A stretch of 64,000 bases of DNA from Calothrix sp. C42_A2020_038 (GCA_015272395.1 JACYLQ010000045.1:186001-250000); one strand, 5' to 3'; positions 1 to 9,569 are shown, numbered from the stretch's first letter. The notes: a model not told the origin generated them from the sequence alone. Made by a program: numbers and translations.

Positions 1-278
1 TTAACCATGAATATAAGAGATTTTGTAAACGTAATTCTTTGTTCAATTATATTTGTCAAAAAAACAGTATTGAATTACCTTTGTTGTTCACTTATACAAC
101 TTTACACGAACTGAAAACTATTCCAAATCCGGAATACAAAGATTTTAGCTTGTATCTTAAAATCATATTCCTATTCGAGCAGAATCTTTATTGGAAAATC
201 AAAGGTATTATTCAATTATTTAGCTATCTCTTCAAAATGGTGATAATGGGAAAAATTAAACTAACATTACCAACTTAA
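1..278 (+). CDS. 3' end of an unidentified protein (cut by window edge)
   Basis: An open frame enters from the left edge (first full codon at 3) and stops at 276-278, giving about 91 residues. The only in-frame start-like codon, TTG at 39, lacks a ribosome binding site, and the frame is open upstream of it, so this is more likely a C-terminal tail than a small gene. The tail is rich in Leu, Ile, Phe and Lys and ends in amphipathic stretches such as KGIIQLFSYLFKMV. It lies 95 bases before the flippase on the same strand, so it is probably another gene of the polysaccharide block, perhaps a glycosyltransferase. That function is inferred from position only. Confidence 0.45.
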   Translation, partial: NHEYKRFCKRNSLFNYICQKNSIELPLLFTYTTLHELKTIPNPEYKDFSLYLKIIFLFEQNLYWKIKGIIQLFSYLFKMVIMGKIKLTLPT

Positions 279-373
279 GCATACAAGTAATTTTTTTGTG
301 TATTGGTAACGTTTTATCGTTAAATAAAGCTAAAGATAACTAAATATGGATAAACAAGGTAAATGCTAAGTCA

Positions 374-1687
374 ATGAAAATTCAAAACTTGTCACGATTT
401 AAATCTCATTCTAAGCTACGTGCAGCAATTGCCAATACTGGTTGGTTATTTGGTGATCGCATTCTGCGTATGGGTACAAGCTTAATTGTGGGAGTATGGG
501 TTGCACGCTATTTAGGAGTCGAACAGTATGGTCTTTTTAACTATGCTTCAGCTTTCGTAGCTTTATTTACTCCTGTTTTCACTCTAGGTTTGGATGATGT
601 AGTAGTTCGCTATCTTGTACGTGAGTCATCAGATAAGCAAGAAATTTTAGGAACTACTTTTTGGCTAAAAATTCTAGGTGGGATTGTCTCAGTGTTATTA
701 GCAGTGGGTTGTATGCTGCTGTCAGGTGAGAGTGAAACTTTAAAAATATGGCTAATCTTTATTTTAGCAATAGGTGGAATTTTTAGGGCTAGTGACACGG
801 TGGAATTGTGGTTTCAATCACAAGTAAAGTCAAAGTATACTGTAGTTGCTAAAAATGTAGCATATATACTAAATACTTTAATTAAAATTGCCCTTATTTT
901 AACCAAGGCGCCGCTTTTAGCTTTTGCTTGGGCTACATTAGCAGAATTTGCTATGAGTGCAATTGGTCTAGCAATAGTTTACCAGACTAAAGCGTCTTCA
1001 TTTCGCTTCTGGAACTGGAACTCTGATACAGCTAAGAGTCTTTTAAAGGAGAGTTTACCTTTGATTTTTTCGGGGTTTGCTATCCTAATTTTTATGAAAA
1101 TCGACCAAATCATGTTGGGTCAAATGCTAAACAATGTGCAAGTTGGCATTTACTCTGCTGCTGTGAGAATTTCTGAGGTTTGGTATTTTATTCCAACAAC
1201 TGTTGTTGCTTCAGCTACTCCTTCTATATATGCAGCGAAGGAAAAATCGGAAAGTCATTATTATAAGCGAATAGGACAGCTACTCCGGTTGATGGCTGGT
1301 ATATCAATTGTAATCTCTGTGCCAATGACTTTTTTGTCAGGAAATATTATTACGGTGATGTTTGGAAGTAAATATGCAGAAGCTGGAGCAATACTAGCAG
1401 TTCATATCTGGACTTCATTGTTCGTGTTTATGGGTGTTGCAACCTCTCCTTGGTTTATTGCTGAAGGATTGAACAATATTTCTTTGAGAAAAACCGTACT
1501 AGGAGCTGTTTTAAATGTCATTCTTAACTACTTCCTAATTCCTAAATATGCAGGGCTTGGCGCCGCTATTGCCACAATCGCCTCTCAAGCAGTTGCAGCT
1601 TTTGTAAGTAATGCATTTGATCAAAGAACACAAAAACTATTTAGGATTCAGGTGCAGTCGATTCTTCCTTTTCCGATAAATTTCTAG
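374..1687 (+). CDS. Wzx-type oligosaccharide flippase, MATE/MOP superfamily
   Basis: This 437-residue protein consists almost wholly of hydrophobic helices separated by short charged loops, about 12 membrane spans, as in the polysaccharide-synthesis (Wzx/RfbX) branch of the MOP superfamily. The N-terminus (NTGWLFGDRILRMGTSLIVG) and the early GVEQYGLFNYASAFV segment are typical of the family. Such proteins flip undecaprenyl-linked oligosaccharide repeat units from the cytoplasmic to the periplasmic face of the inner membrane. The ATG start at 374 gives a normal full length. It heads a run of co-oriented glycan genes that includes an O-antigen polymerase/ligase, which fits a Wzx/Wzy-dependent route. 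The substrate cannot be told from sequence. Confidence 0.9.
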   Translation: MKIQNLSRFKSHSKLRAAIANTGWLFGDRILRMGTSLIVGVWVARYLGVEQYGLFNYASAFVALFTPVFTLGLDDVVVRYLVRESSDKQEILGTTFWLKILGGIVSVLLAVGCMLLSGESETLKIWLIFILAIGGIFRASDTVELWFQSQVKSKYTVVAKNVAYILNTLIKIALILTKAPLLAFAWATLAEFAMSAIGLAIVYQTKASSFRFWNWNSDTAKSLLKESLPLIFSGFAILIFMKIDQIMLGQMLNNVQVGIYSAAVRISEVWYFIPTTVVASATPSIYAAKEKSESHYYKRIGQLLRLMAGISIVISVPMTFLSGNIITVMFGSKYAEAGAILAVHIWTSLFVFMGVATSPWFIAEGLNNISLRKTVLGAVLNVILNYFLIPKYAGLGAAIATIASQAVAAFVSNAFDQRTQKLFRIQVQSILPFPINF

Positions 1688-1731
1688 CTAATAACAATAA
1701 ATTTAGTCATTAAAATTCGAGTAGATTAACT

Positions 1732-2682
1732 ATGAATACAGCAATTACTTTTATTATTTTTAAGCGTCCCGATACTACACAAAAAGTGTTTGAAGCAATT
1801 CGTAAAGCCAAACCTAAAAAGCTTTTTGTCGTTGCAGATGGGCCTCGTTTTGACCGCGATGGTGAAACTCAAAAGTGTGAAGCGACTCGTGCGATTATTG
1901 AAACAGTTGATTGGGACTGCGAAGTTATTAAAAATTACTCTGATATCAATTTGGGGTGTGCTAAACGAGTTTCTAGTGGTATAAATTGGGTTTTTGACCA
2001 AGTTGAGGAAAGTATTATTTTAGAAGATGATTGTATTCCACATCCAACTTTTTTCCACTTTGCTGAAGAGTTATTAGAAAAGTATAGAGATGATACAAGA
2101 ATTACTTCGATTGCGGCACAAAATATTCAGTTAGTACGCAAGCATACAAATTATAGTTATTATTATTCGCGTTATAGTCATTGTTGGGGATGGGCAACTT
2201 GGAAACGCGCTTGGCAGCATTATGATTTGTACATTCAGCTTTGGAAAGAAGTGAAAGCAAACAAAATTTTGAATGATATTCTTTTAGACTCTAAAGCAGT
2301 TGCTTATTGGACTAAGGTATTTGATTCTATTTATACTAACCCTACTGGTATAACCTGGGACTACCAGTGGACATTCGCTTGTTGGATGCAAGGGGGTTTG
2401 AGCATTATTCCTAATGTTAATTTAGTTTCTAACGTTGGCGTTGGCGCCGATTCAACTCATTTTGCTTCAGAGCAAGAGTTTTCTTACATAAATTTACCGA
2501 CACAGGCAATAGAATTTCCTCTGAAGCATCCGCCTTTCATGGTTCGTAATTCTGAAGCAGATAATTTCGTGCAAAAAACTGTATATACAAATAATCAATT
2601 ACATATTATGCAGCAAAGATTCAAAAAATTACTTGGGTATTTTATCAATACTCAGTCTTCTCCAAAAATTAAATATACATAA
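1732..2682 (+). CDS. Glycosyltransferase, GT-A fold, family-2-like
   Basis: The 316-residue protein starts with FIIFKRPDTTQKVFEAI, the first strand and helix of a GT-A nucleotide-sugar domain, and has an acidic metal/sugar-nucleotide motif LEDDCIPHP at about residues 97-105. A conserved SHCWGWATWKRAW block follows. This arrangement is found in cyanobacterial family-2-like glycosyltransferases, some of which carry the label HlpA-like. It is expected to act in the cytoplasm, adding a sugar to the growing lipid-linked repeat unit. It lies 44 bases after the flippase. Donor and acceptor are unknown. The old hemolysin-related label for relatives is not supported by anything visible here. Confidence 0.8.
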   Translation: MNTAITFIIFKRPDTTQKVFEAIRKAKPKKLFVVADGPRFDRDGETQKCEATRAIIETVDWDCEVIKNYSDINLGCAKRVSSGINWVFDQVEESIILEDDCIPHPTFFHFAEELLEKYRDDTRITSIAAQNIQLVRKHTNYSYYYSRYSHCWGWATWKRAWQHYDLYIQLWKEVKANKILNDILLDSKAVAYWTKVFDSIYTNPTGITWDYQWTFACWMQGGLSIIPNVNLVSNVGVGADSTHFASEQEFSYINLPTQAIEFPLKHPPFMVRNSEADNFVQKTVYTNNQLHIMQQRFKKLLGYFINTQSSPKIKYT

Positions 2683-2697
2683 GTTTATGTTTTTCAT

Positions 2698-2726
2698 ATT
2701 CCCGACTTCTCGAAGAACTCGGGAAT
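2698..2726. repeat. Near-perfect palindrome in the gap between two glycan genes
   Basis: The 29-base inverted repeat has arms beginning ATTCCCGACTTCT and ending AACTCGGGAAT, and lies 16 bases after the stop of the preceding glycosyltransferase. It could form a hairpin that attenuates or ends transcription, but no T-run follows directly. A close copy lies inside a coding region at 8582-8610, so this looks like a dispersed repeat rather than a gene-specific terminator. Confidence 0.7.
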
Positions 2727-2753
2727 CTAAAAACCGCAGTTAAAAGTGAAATT

Positions 2754-4019
2754 ATGAAAGTCAAATTATCAGAAAAAATCTTAACTATTATATTATTGCT
2801 AATTACCGTTGGAGCTTTAGCAATCAAACCAGCACAAGAAATTTCTCCTGTTCCCCTCGGAGGCGCCGTAGTAGAGCCATTACTGAATGTGCTTTCTTAC
2901 GGAATTTTGTTTTATTTAATCCTTTGTCATTGGAGAGGCTTTTTTTTTGTAGGTAGTAAAGGGGTACTTCAATTACTGTTGCTGGGAGTAATTTTATTTT
3001 CACTACTATGGTCAGCAGATATGACTTCCAGCCTAACTTATCTCAGGGGATTGATTAGAATTTACCTACTGGCAATTTACCTGGCGATGCGCTATACCAT
3101 CAGAGAGCAAATGAGATTCATAGCTCTTGTACTTGCAATATCAGCAGTCTTATCAATTATTTTTCCATTGTTGCCTGGTTTTATTGGAATTCATACTGCA
3201 CCTGAATTAGCAGGGATGTGGAGTGGTATTTTTGGTCACAAAAATGAAATGGGGTACATGATGGCTTGGAGCGCAGGGGTTTGTATGCATCTTGCCCTTA
3301 GTGTTAATAAATTTCAGTGGCTGCTATGGATAATATTTGGCATATCAGTATGCTTAATTATTTTGTCGCGCTCTACGACATCTTTAGCGATTTTGCTAAC
3401 AATGATATCACTTTTACCTTTTTATGGAAGTCTGAAAAAAACCAATTATAAATTGCAAGTAGTTCTGGTTGCCTCAGCCGTGATATTACTTGTTGCTATT
3501 ACCATTTTGATTTTCAATAATGTTGAAAATTTGATTGGTGCATCAGGGAAAGATTTGACATTTAATGGTCGTACAGATTTGTGGGAATTTATATTTGCTA
3601 AAATTTCTGATCGACCTTGGTTAGGTTATGGGTTTTATGGTTTTTGGAATAGCGAAGTAGCTGCTAGTTTGCGTAAAGAACATCCTTGGGCAAGTAACGC
3701 TCATAATGGCTTTCTGGAAATGATTTTAGATTTAGGATTTGTTGGATTTTTTATCTTTATTGCTGGATTAATTCGATTTATCTTCATGGCACTTAAGCGA
3801 ATTACTTTGTTAGCCAAAAAACCAGAAGATTATTGGGCTATGCAAATGCTAATTATTATTATCGTTATCAATTTTTCGGAAGCAAGGTTATTAGGTCCAA
3901 GTTGGAATTGGTTAATGTATATAACTATGTCAATGTCTTTGACTATTAGTGAATATATGAACAATAAAAAAGCTAAAGCTATTAGAACAACTCAGCTAAT
4001 GACTCAAATAAGTCCATAA
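2754..4019 (+). CDS. O-antigen ligase/polymerase family membrane protein
   Basis: The 421-residue protein has about ten to twelve hydrophobic spans and a large loop in the last third with FNGRTDLWEFIFAKI, GYGFYGFW and NAHNGFLEMILDLGFVGFF (around residues 265-330). These are the Wzy_C/WaaL signature blocks, including the conserved His-Asn pair. Members join glycan repeat units on undecaprenyl carriers in the periplasm, either polymerising them (Wzy) or ligating them to an acceptor (WaaL). Sequence alone does not separate the two. Position next to a Wzx-type flippase favours a polymerase role. The ATG at 2754 gives a full-length protein. Confidence 0.85.
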   Translation: MKVKLSEKILTIILLLITVGALAIKPAQEISPVPLGGAVVEPLLNVLSYGILFYLILCHWRGFFFVGSKGVLQLLLLGVILFSLLWSADMTSSLTYLRGLIRIYLLAIYLAMRYTIREQMRFIALVLAISAVLSIIFPLLPGFIGIHTAPELAGMWSGIFGHKNEMGYMMAWSAGVCMHLALSVNKFQWLLWIIFGISVCLIILSRSTTSLAILLTMISLLPFYGSLKKTNYKLQVVLVASAVILLVAITILIFNNVENLIGASGKDLTFNGRTDLWEFIFAKISDRPWLGYGFYGFWNSEVAASLRKEHPWASNAHNGFLEMILDLGFVGFFIFIAGLIRFIFMALKRITLLAKKPEDYWAMQMLIIIIVINFSEARLLGPSWNWLMYITMSMSLTISEYMNNKKAKAIRTTQLMTQISP

Positions 4020-4043
4020 AATAGTAGATCAGAGGTTAGTGAA

Positions 4044-5381
4044 ATGAAAATTCTACATCTTAGTACTCACGATACTAGTGGTGGCGCCGCACGAGCAGCA
4101 TATCGGTTACATAAAGGTTTACAAAATGTTGGTTTAGACTCACAAATGTTGGTGCAAGAAAAGCACAGTAGCGATAAATCTGTAATTGCACCGAATATCA
4201 GATTATTTCAAGGTATCGCTAAAACAAAATTAACATTTGAAGTTTTGCCATTAAAATTTTACTCCCAAAGATCTAAAAGTACTTTTTATGCTCAATGGTT
4301 GCCTGATGCTGTTGTTCCAAGTATAGCCAAGATTAGTCCAGATATTATTAACTTACATTGGGTCAGTGCCGCTTTCATGCGAATCGAAACGTTGGCTAGA
4401 TTAAAGCATCCTCTTGTCTGGACTCTTCATGATATGTGGGGATTTACTGGAGGTTGTCATGTTACTGGAGGATGTGAACGCTACAAAATGTCTTGTGGCG
4501 CCTGTCCTCAACTTGGTAGTCACAATGATAAAGACTTATCTCGCTGGGTGTGGCAGCGCAAAGTCAAAGCTTGGAAAAATCTAAATTTGACTCTTGTTTC
4601 ACCAAGTAATTGGTTAGCTGATTGCGCTAGATCAAGTTCCATTTTTCGTAACTCACGAATTGAAGTAATTCCACATGGACTCGACACTCAAAGATTTCAC
4701 CCACTCAACAAACGTATTGCGCGCGAAATCCTTAACTTACCTCAAGATAAGAAATTAATCTTATTCGGAGCTATCGAAGCAACGAGTGATAGGAATAAAG
4801 GATTTCATTTATTATTGCCAGCACTGCATAAGTTAAGTCAGTCTGGATATAGTAAGAACTGGGAAGTTGTGATTTTCGGTGCATCCAAACCAGATAACCC
4901 CCCTGATTTGGGTTTCAAGACTCATTATCTTGGACATCTTTATGATGATATTTCACTTGTAAGCGTTTATTCAGCAGCGGATATCATGCTTGTACCATCG
5001 CTTCAAGAGTCGTTTGGACAGACAGCTTCTGAGTCTTTAGCTTGTGGGACTCCGGTTGTTGCTTTCAATTCCACTGGTTTAAAAGATATTGTTGACCATC
5101 AACAGAATGGTTACTTAGCTAAACCATATGAAGTTGAAGATTTTGCCACAGGGATTAATTGGTTGCTTGAAGATGATGAAAGACTTCAGAAACTCTCTTT
5201 TTACGCCCGTGAAAAGGTAGAACGAGCATTCACACTAGAACTTCAAGCACAGCGTTATTTTTCTCTGTACCAAGGAATAATTACACCAAAAAATGATTCA
5301 TTTATACATCAAGAAGAATTGCAACAATCCTCTGTATTGGCGCCTTTGGATGAGCTAATAAATCCTGTTTCTTATCGATAA
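4044..5381 (+). CDS. Glycosyltransferase family 4 (GT-B fold)
   Basis: The 445-residue protein begins with STHDTSGGAARAAYRLH, the glycine-rich N-terminal loop of GT-B enzymes. It carries the donor-binding signature QESFGQTASESLACGTPVV at about residues 320-338, including the E-x7-E motif for the nucleotide-sugar phosphate and ribose. A WTLHDMWGFTGGCH block near residue 130 is typical of a bacterial GT4 subgroup. It should be a retaining transferase of the cytoplasmic membrane face. It starts 24 bases after the ligase stop and ends 86 bases before the next gene, so it is probably co-transcribed. The sugar is unknown. Confidence 0.88.
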   Translation: MKILHLSTHDTSGGAARAAYRLHKGLQNVGLDSQMLVQEKHSSDKSVIAPNIRLFQGIAKTKLTFEVLPLKFYSQRSKSTFYAQWLPDAVVPSIAKISPDIINLHWVSAAFMRIETLARLKHPLVWTLHDMWGFTGGCHVTGGCERYKMSCGACPQLGSHNDKDLSRWVWQRKVKAWKNLNLTLVSPSNWLADCARSSSIFRNSRIEVIPHGLDTQRFHPLNKRIAREILNLPQDKKLILFGAIEATSDRNKGFHLLLPALHKLSQSGYSKNWEVVIFGASKPDNPPDLGFKTHYLGHLYDDISLVSVYSAADIMLVPSLQESFGQTASESLACGTPVVAFNSTGLKDIVDHQQNGYLAKPYEVEDFATGINWLLEDDERLQKLSFYAREKVERAFTLELQAQRYFSLYQGIITPKNDSFIHQEELQQSSVLAPLDELINPVSYR

Positions 5382-5467
5382 ATTTACAAATCACTGCATA
5401 ATCAACAAGATTCAGTAATTAGAACGCAATTGAGTAAAGATTTAAACAAGAAAGGAGAAACTACTCG

Positions 5468-6484
5468 ATGTCAGTACCTATTGCTTTTATAATTTGTACA
5501 GAACCAGGTCGCTTGGAAGCTCAGTCTTTGATGCTTGCAGAAAGTATTCGGAAATTCTGCGGCAAATTCAAAGATACACCTATATATAGCTTTCATCCGA
5601 GAGTCGGTGAACCGATTGCTCCCCAAACTCGAAAAGCTTTTGAGGATTTGTATGTCATTCATCAGCAAATTCCTATCAATCAAGAGTTTCATGATTATTA
5701 CTTAGCAAATAAGCCCTTAGTTTGTGCCTATGCAGAACAAAATATCGATGCGGAAATTTTAGTTTTTCTAGATAGCGATAAATGTTTTTTCTCGGAACCT
5801 GAAGAATTTTTACTGCCAGCAAACTGCAACGTTAGGATGCGTCCTGAATATGGTCAAGGAATTGGTTCTATTGGTACTCATGACCCGAATGAGTGGTATT
5901 GGCAAAAACTATACGAGGTTCTTGGAGTCAAAAACGAGGTGTTTGTAAATACACCAATTGGAAATAAGAAAATTAGAGCTTATTGGAATTCTGGTTTAGT
6001 TGCTGTTAGAAGAAGTGCTGGAATATTTACCGCTTGGAAGGAAAATTTTACTCAAGTTATGCATCTAAATATTAATCCTCCCCAAGGTATTTATTTTGTT
6101 GAACAATCTGTCTTGTCTGTAACTCTATGTGCTTTAGAAGAAAATGTCTCTCATTTCTCTGACAAATACAGCTATCCGTTACCCTTACATAACCGATTAG
6201 TCAAAGAAGTACGTCTTAAGCACTGGAATGATTTTGTTTCTATCCACTATTTCAATTTGTTCTTTTATCACGATTGGAAAGCACAGATTCGCAAACTGCA
6301 TAATCTCAATCGTAATTCTGAAAACTACCAATGGTTATGTGCAGCAGTCATAAAACATGAAATGCCACGTACATCAGTACTGCATCGTCATATGTTGACC
6401 ATTAGAAGAATTGAACAAAAACTTAGTGTGTTCAAGTTAAATATTAGATTCAGTTCTTGGATAGAAAGAGTTGCGGGTCTATAG
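5468..6484 (+). CDS. Putative nucleotide-sugar transferase (GT-A-like)
   Basis: The family of this 338-residue protein is not recognised with certainty. A GT-A-like domain is suggested by the N-terminal strand IAFIICTEPGRLEAQS, by ILVFLDSDKCFF around residues 97-108 (a DxD-type metal motif flanked by hydrophobic residues), and by YWNSGLVAVRRSAG near residue 175. A strong ribosome binding site (AAAGGAGAAA) lies 8-15 bases before the ATG, which supports the start. Its place among glycosyltransferase genes favours a transferase role. The alternative is a cyanobacterial conserved protein with a degenerate transferase fold. Confidence 0.65.
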   Translation: MSVPIAFIICTEPGRLEAQSLMLAESIRKFCGKFKDTPIYSFHPRVGEPIAPQTRKAFEDLYVIHQQIPINQEFHDYYLANKPLVCAYAEQNIDAEILVFLDSDKCFFSEPEEFLLPANCNVRMRPEYGQGIGSIGTHDPNEWYWQKLYEVLGVKNEVFVNTPIGNKKIRAYWNSGLVAVRRSAGIFTAWKENFTQVMHLNINPPQGIYFVEQSVLSVTLCALEENVSHFSDKYSYPLPLHNRLVKEVRLKHWNDFVSIHYFNLFFYHDWKAQIRKLHNLNRNSENYQWLCAAVIKHEMPRTSVLHRHMLTIRRIEQKLSVFKLNIRFSSWIERVAGL

Positions 6485-6550
6485 ATATTAGCTTGATATT
6501 GGATTGATATGATTTAGCATTCACTTTTGACTTTTACTAGATTGAAGCTT

Positions 6551-7435
6551 ATGAATCAACCGCGTATAGCAGTAATCATGACTTGTTTTAATAGACGCAA
6601 CACAACACTTAGCTGTTTACGCGCGTTATCTCAGCAAACAACTCATGCAGATGTTTACTTAACTGATGATGGAAGTTCTGACGGAACAGGGGATGCTGTC
6701 CGTAAAACCTACCCGGAAGTCAATATTTTGCAAGGAAGTGGCAATTTATTCTGGGTTGGGGGTATGAGACTAGCCTTTGAATCGGCAATGCAAAAAGGTT
6801 ATGACTACTACCTATGGTTAAATGATGACACCATGCTCGAACCGGATACTCTTCGGCATTTGTTGGTGATTCATCAACAGCTAACAGCACAAGGACACCA
6901 AGATTCGATTATAGTTGGTTCTACTAAAGACCCGATTACAGGCAAAGCTTCTTATGGTGGTGCAGTAAAATCTCGCAAATGGTACTCGAACAAGTATGAT
7001 TTTATCGGTTCGAGCCATACATTGCAAGAATGTGACACCATGTTTGGTAACTGTGTTTTGATTCCCAATGGTGTAGCAAAAAAAGTTGGAAATATTGACA
7101 AAGCATTTATCCACAGCTTAGGTGACTTAGACTACGGACTAAGAGCTAGAAAAAAAGGTTGCTCAATATGGGTTGCACCTGGCTATGTCGGTACTTGCAG
7201 TAAGAACTCTGTCAATAACAGTTGGATAGATAAAAAGTTATCCACTGTGGAACGATTAAAAAAGGTAATCCAAATTAAAGCCTTTCCCCTCAGACCCTGG
7301 ACAGTATTTTGCAGGCGCCACTCTGGATTTTTGTGGTTTATTTATTGGCTTTTACCTTATCTGCGCGCCGTAATTGGTTATAAAGATTTAGCGAACTCTC
7401 CCACATTTGCAGAAATTCCCGCTTCACAGAAATGA
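6551..7435 (+). CDS. Glycosyltransferase family 2, rhamnosyltransferase-like
   Basis: The protein has the classic GT2 start IAVIMTCFNRRNTTLSCLRAL, then DVYLTDDGSSDGTGDAV and the DxD-type block YYLWLNDDTMLEPD at about residue 90. LGDLDYGLRARKKG further on matches the ED-x-DYG-xR region of the rhamnosyltransferase-like subgroup. The ATG at 6551 (MNQPRIAV) is preferred over an in-frame TTG at 6527, which would add eight residues without family support. The stop overlaps the next start by four bases (ATGA at 7432), which indicates translational coupling. The enzyme should add one sugar to a lipid-linked glycan. Confidence 0.87.
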   Translation: MNQPRIAVIMTCFNRRNTTLSCLRALSQQTTHADVYLTDDGSSDGTGDAVRKTYPEVNILQGSGNLFWVGGMRLAFESAMQKGYDYYLWLNDDTMLEPDTLRHLLVIHQQLTAQGHQDSIIVGSTKDPITGKASYGGAVKSRKWYSNKYDFIGSSHTLQECDTMFGNCVLIPNGVAKKVGNIDKAFIHSLGDLDYGLRARKKGCSIWVAPGYVGTCSKNSVNNSWIDKKLSTVERLKKVIQIKAFPLRPWTVFCRRHSGFLWFIYWLLPYLRAVIGYKDLANSPTFAEIPASQK

Positions 7436-8637
7436 ATAAACGTTTACTACTTGTTTCAACACTTGATTCTGAGCAACCATTTGGTGCTTTTACTAGACCT
7501 TACTATCTTGGACAATATTTAACAAGGTATTTTAACCTTTACCAACTTGGTTTAAATTGTTCAGCTGTTGACTACGCACCTGCTAAGTCTATTGGCTCAA
7601 GAAGTCTCGGTTCGTACATTAAAGCGATACACAATAGCATTGATGAGTTTCAGCCTGATATTGTTTACGCCCAAGAGACACTACCTGGTTTGGCCGCTTT
7701 AATTTCGCTAGCTACCAAAAAAAGAAATAATTGTTCTCTAGCGTTAGATTTCCACACTTTTTCGGCATATGAATACTGGAGTCGTTTGTTCTCGGTTCCT
7801 AATCCTCTGAATGAATTTATACAGTTGGTCAAGACGTATATCGCTCAGGGTATACTAATTTTCTCTGGAAATCCAATCATAGCTGCACCTGAATCAACTC
7901 CCCAACTCATTCAAAACTGGTACGGATACAAACATAGTAATATTCACTGCATTGGCAATGGAGTAACTGAAGATTTTTTAAATCCAGAAACTTCTGATTC
8001 TCCTGACCCCTTTGAGAAACTCAGACCCGCTAAAGTAGTTGTTCTTGTCGCTCCCAAAACGTTTCAATTTCCAAGCAATGATATGTCTGTGTCGATGGCG
8101 ATAGATGTTGCTAAACATTTGGAAAGTCATCGCAACATTCAATTTGTTGTGATTGGTCGTGATGCTAACAATGTCGAGTCACTACCTTCAAATATACATT
8201 TTTTGGGGTTTTTACCCAAGCGCAAAGATTTTGTTAATCACTTACGTCATGCAGATATTGGCTTTTTGCCATTTCCTAAACAAGCTGTTGCAGGAGGCGC
8301 GCGTAATAAGACGCTCGATTATTTTGCCAGTAAGAAGTTAGTTGTCTCAACACCTGAAGGATTGAGAGGAGTCGAAGAGTTTCAAGATGGAAAGCATTTG
8401 TTGGTATCTGGGTATGCAATTGATGAAGTAGCTGCAAAAGTGCTTGATGCTGCTTTGAATTTAGACCAGTATCAACCTCTAGCTAATGCGGCACATGCGC
8501 TCATTCGTGAGAAATACTCGTGGAGTGCCAAAGCACAGAATGTTGCCCAAGTATTGATGTCACTACAAAATTCCTTTTCAGATTCCCCGCTTCTTCAAGA
8601 AGTCGGGAATTTAGACCAGCTAGACCACCCTTTGTGA
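7432..8637 (+). CDS. Glycosyltransferase, GT-B fold (family 1/4-like)
   Basis: This 401-residue protein has a C-terminal donor domain with IGRDANNVESLPSNIHFLGF and GGARNKTLDYFASKKLVVS (about residues 283-301), which resembles the N-K-x-x-E/D-Y motif of GT-B glycosyltransferases. VVLVAPKTFQFPSND marks the linker to the second Rossmann domain. It is coupled to the preceding GT2 gene by an ATGA overlap. The last 20 residues are unusual: their DNA is a copy of a dispersed palindrome (8582-8610), so the tail DSPLLQEVGN is probably repeat-derived rather than part of the ancestral enzyme. Confidence 0.8.
   Translation: MNKRLLLVSTLDSEQPFGAFTRPYYLGQYLTRYFNLYQLGLNCSAVDYAPAKSIGSRSLGSYIKAIHNSIDEFQPDIVYAQETLPGLAALISLATKKRNNCSLALDFHTFSAYEYWSRLFSVPNPLNEFIQLVKTYIAQGILIFSGNPIIAAPESTPQLIQNWYGYKHSNIHCIGNGVTEDFLNPETSDSPDPFEKLRPAKVVVLVAPKTFQFPSNDMSVSMAIDVAKHLESHRNIQFVVIGRDANNVESLPSNIHFLGFLPKRKDFVNHLRHADIGFLPFPKQAVAGGARNKTLDYFASKKLVVSTPEGLRGVEEFQDGKHLLVSGYAIDEVAAKVLDAALNLDQYQPLANAAHALIREKYSWSAKAQNVAQVLMSLQNSFSDSPLLQEVGNLDQLDHPL
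8582..8610. repeat. Dispersed palindrome lying inside a coding region
   Basis: A 29-base inverted repeat has 14-base arms around one central base, with two mismatched arm positions. It encodes part of the C-terminal tail of the GT-B glycosyltransferase. The outer bases and the CTTCTT/AAGAAG centre match the intergenic palindrome at 2698-2726. Confidence 0.75.
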
Positions 8638-8656
8638 AGAATAAGCAATTCATAAT

Positions 8657-9454
8657 ATGAACAAGAAACCTTATAAATTTCTCGGCGTTCAACTAGATCC
8701 TCTCAGCATTCCTGAGCTAAATTCTTTGATTGAAGAGGCTGTTAAGCAGAATCAGAAATGGATTATTGCCAATCATAACTTGCATAGTCTGTACATATAT
8801 CACAACGACCCAAAAATGCAAGCTTTTTATGCGAAGGCAGACTATACACATATTGACAGTATGCCATTAGTAATGATTGGTAAACTTCTAGGTTTTCCAC
8901 TCAAGCGAGAACAAAGAGTTACCTATGCTGACTGGGTGTGGCCACTAATGGCAGAAGCTTCTCGTCAAAACTGGCGAGTATTTTACCTTGGTTCCAAACC
9001 AGGAGTTGCAGAGGAAGGAGCGAACATATTACGTCAAAAATACCCAGGATTACAAATTGCTTGTACTCATGGTTACATTGATGTTCGTAAAAATAGTAAA
9101 GAGAATCTTGCAACTCTAGATTTGATAAAGGCTTATAAACCTAATGTTTTAATGATAGGAATGAGTATGCCACGCCAAGAACATTGGGTTCTTGACAATC
9201 TAGAACTAATTAATGCCAACGCAATTTTAACTAGTGGAGCTTGCATTGACTATGTAGCTGGTGTAGTTCCGACTCCACCTCGTTGGATGGGAATGATTGG
9301 TTTGGAATGGTTGTATCGTTTGATTAGTGAACCAAAGAGGCTTTGGAAGCGCTATTTAGTAGAACCTTGGTTTGTAATCAAATTATTATTGCAAGAAATT
9401 TTAACCACTCACAGTCAAACGAAAAATAATGTTATTTCTAACAATCGCTCCTAA
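8657..9454 (+). CDS. WecG/TagA/CpsF-family glycosyltransferase
   Basis: The 265-residue protein matches the GT26 family throughout. It has FLGVQLDPLS at the N-terminus, the IANHNLHSL block with Asn39, HIDSMPLVMIG with a candidate catalytic Asp67, VLMIGMSMPRQEHW near residue 170, and the basic C-terminal helix block WLYRLISEPKRLWKRYL that in TagA-type enzymes mediates membrane recruitment. Family members transfer ManNAc, ManNAcA or glucose onto an undecaprenyl-diphosphate-linked sugar, often as the second step of a repeat unit. Adjacency to the phosphoglycosyl transferase at 9570 fits that order. The actual donor is not determinable. Confidence 0.9.
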   Translation: MNKKPYKFLGVQLDPLSIPELNSLIEEAVKQNQKWIIANHNLHSLYIYHNDPKMQAFYAKADYTHIDSMPLVMIGKLLGFPLKREQRVTYADWVWPLMAEASRQNWRVFYLGSKPGVAEEGANILRQKYPGLQIACTHGYIDVRKNSKENLATLDLIKAYKPNVLMIGMSMPRQEHWVLDNLELINANAILTSGACIDYVAGVVPTPPRWMGMIGLEWLYRLISEPKRLWKRYLVEPWFVIKLLLQEILTTHSQTKNNVISNNRS

Positions 9455-9569
9455 TACTTAATTATTAATTTGCCAGCAAATTTTTCATTTACATATTACT
9501 AAATATAATCAAAATAGTATTGATTATTAATTGTATCTAACAATACTAAATTAAGGAGAACACAAAAGT

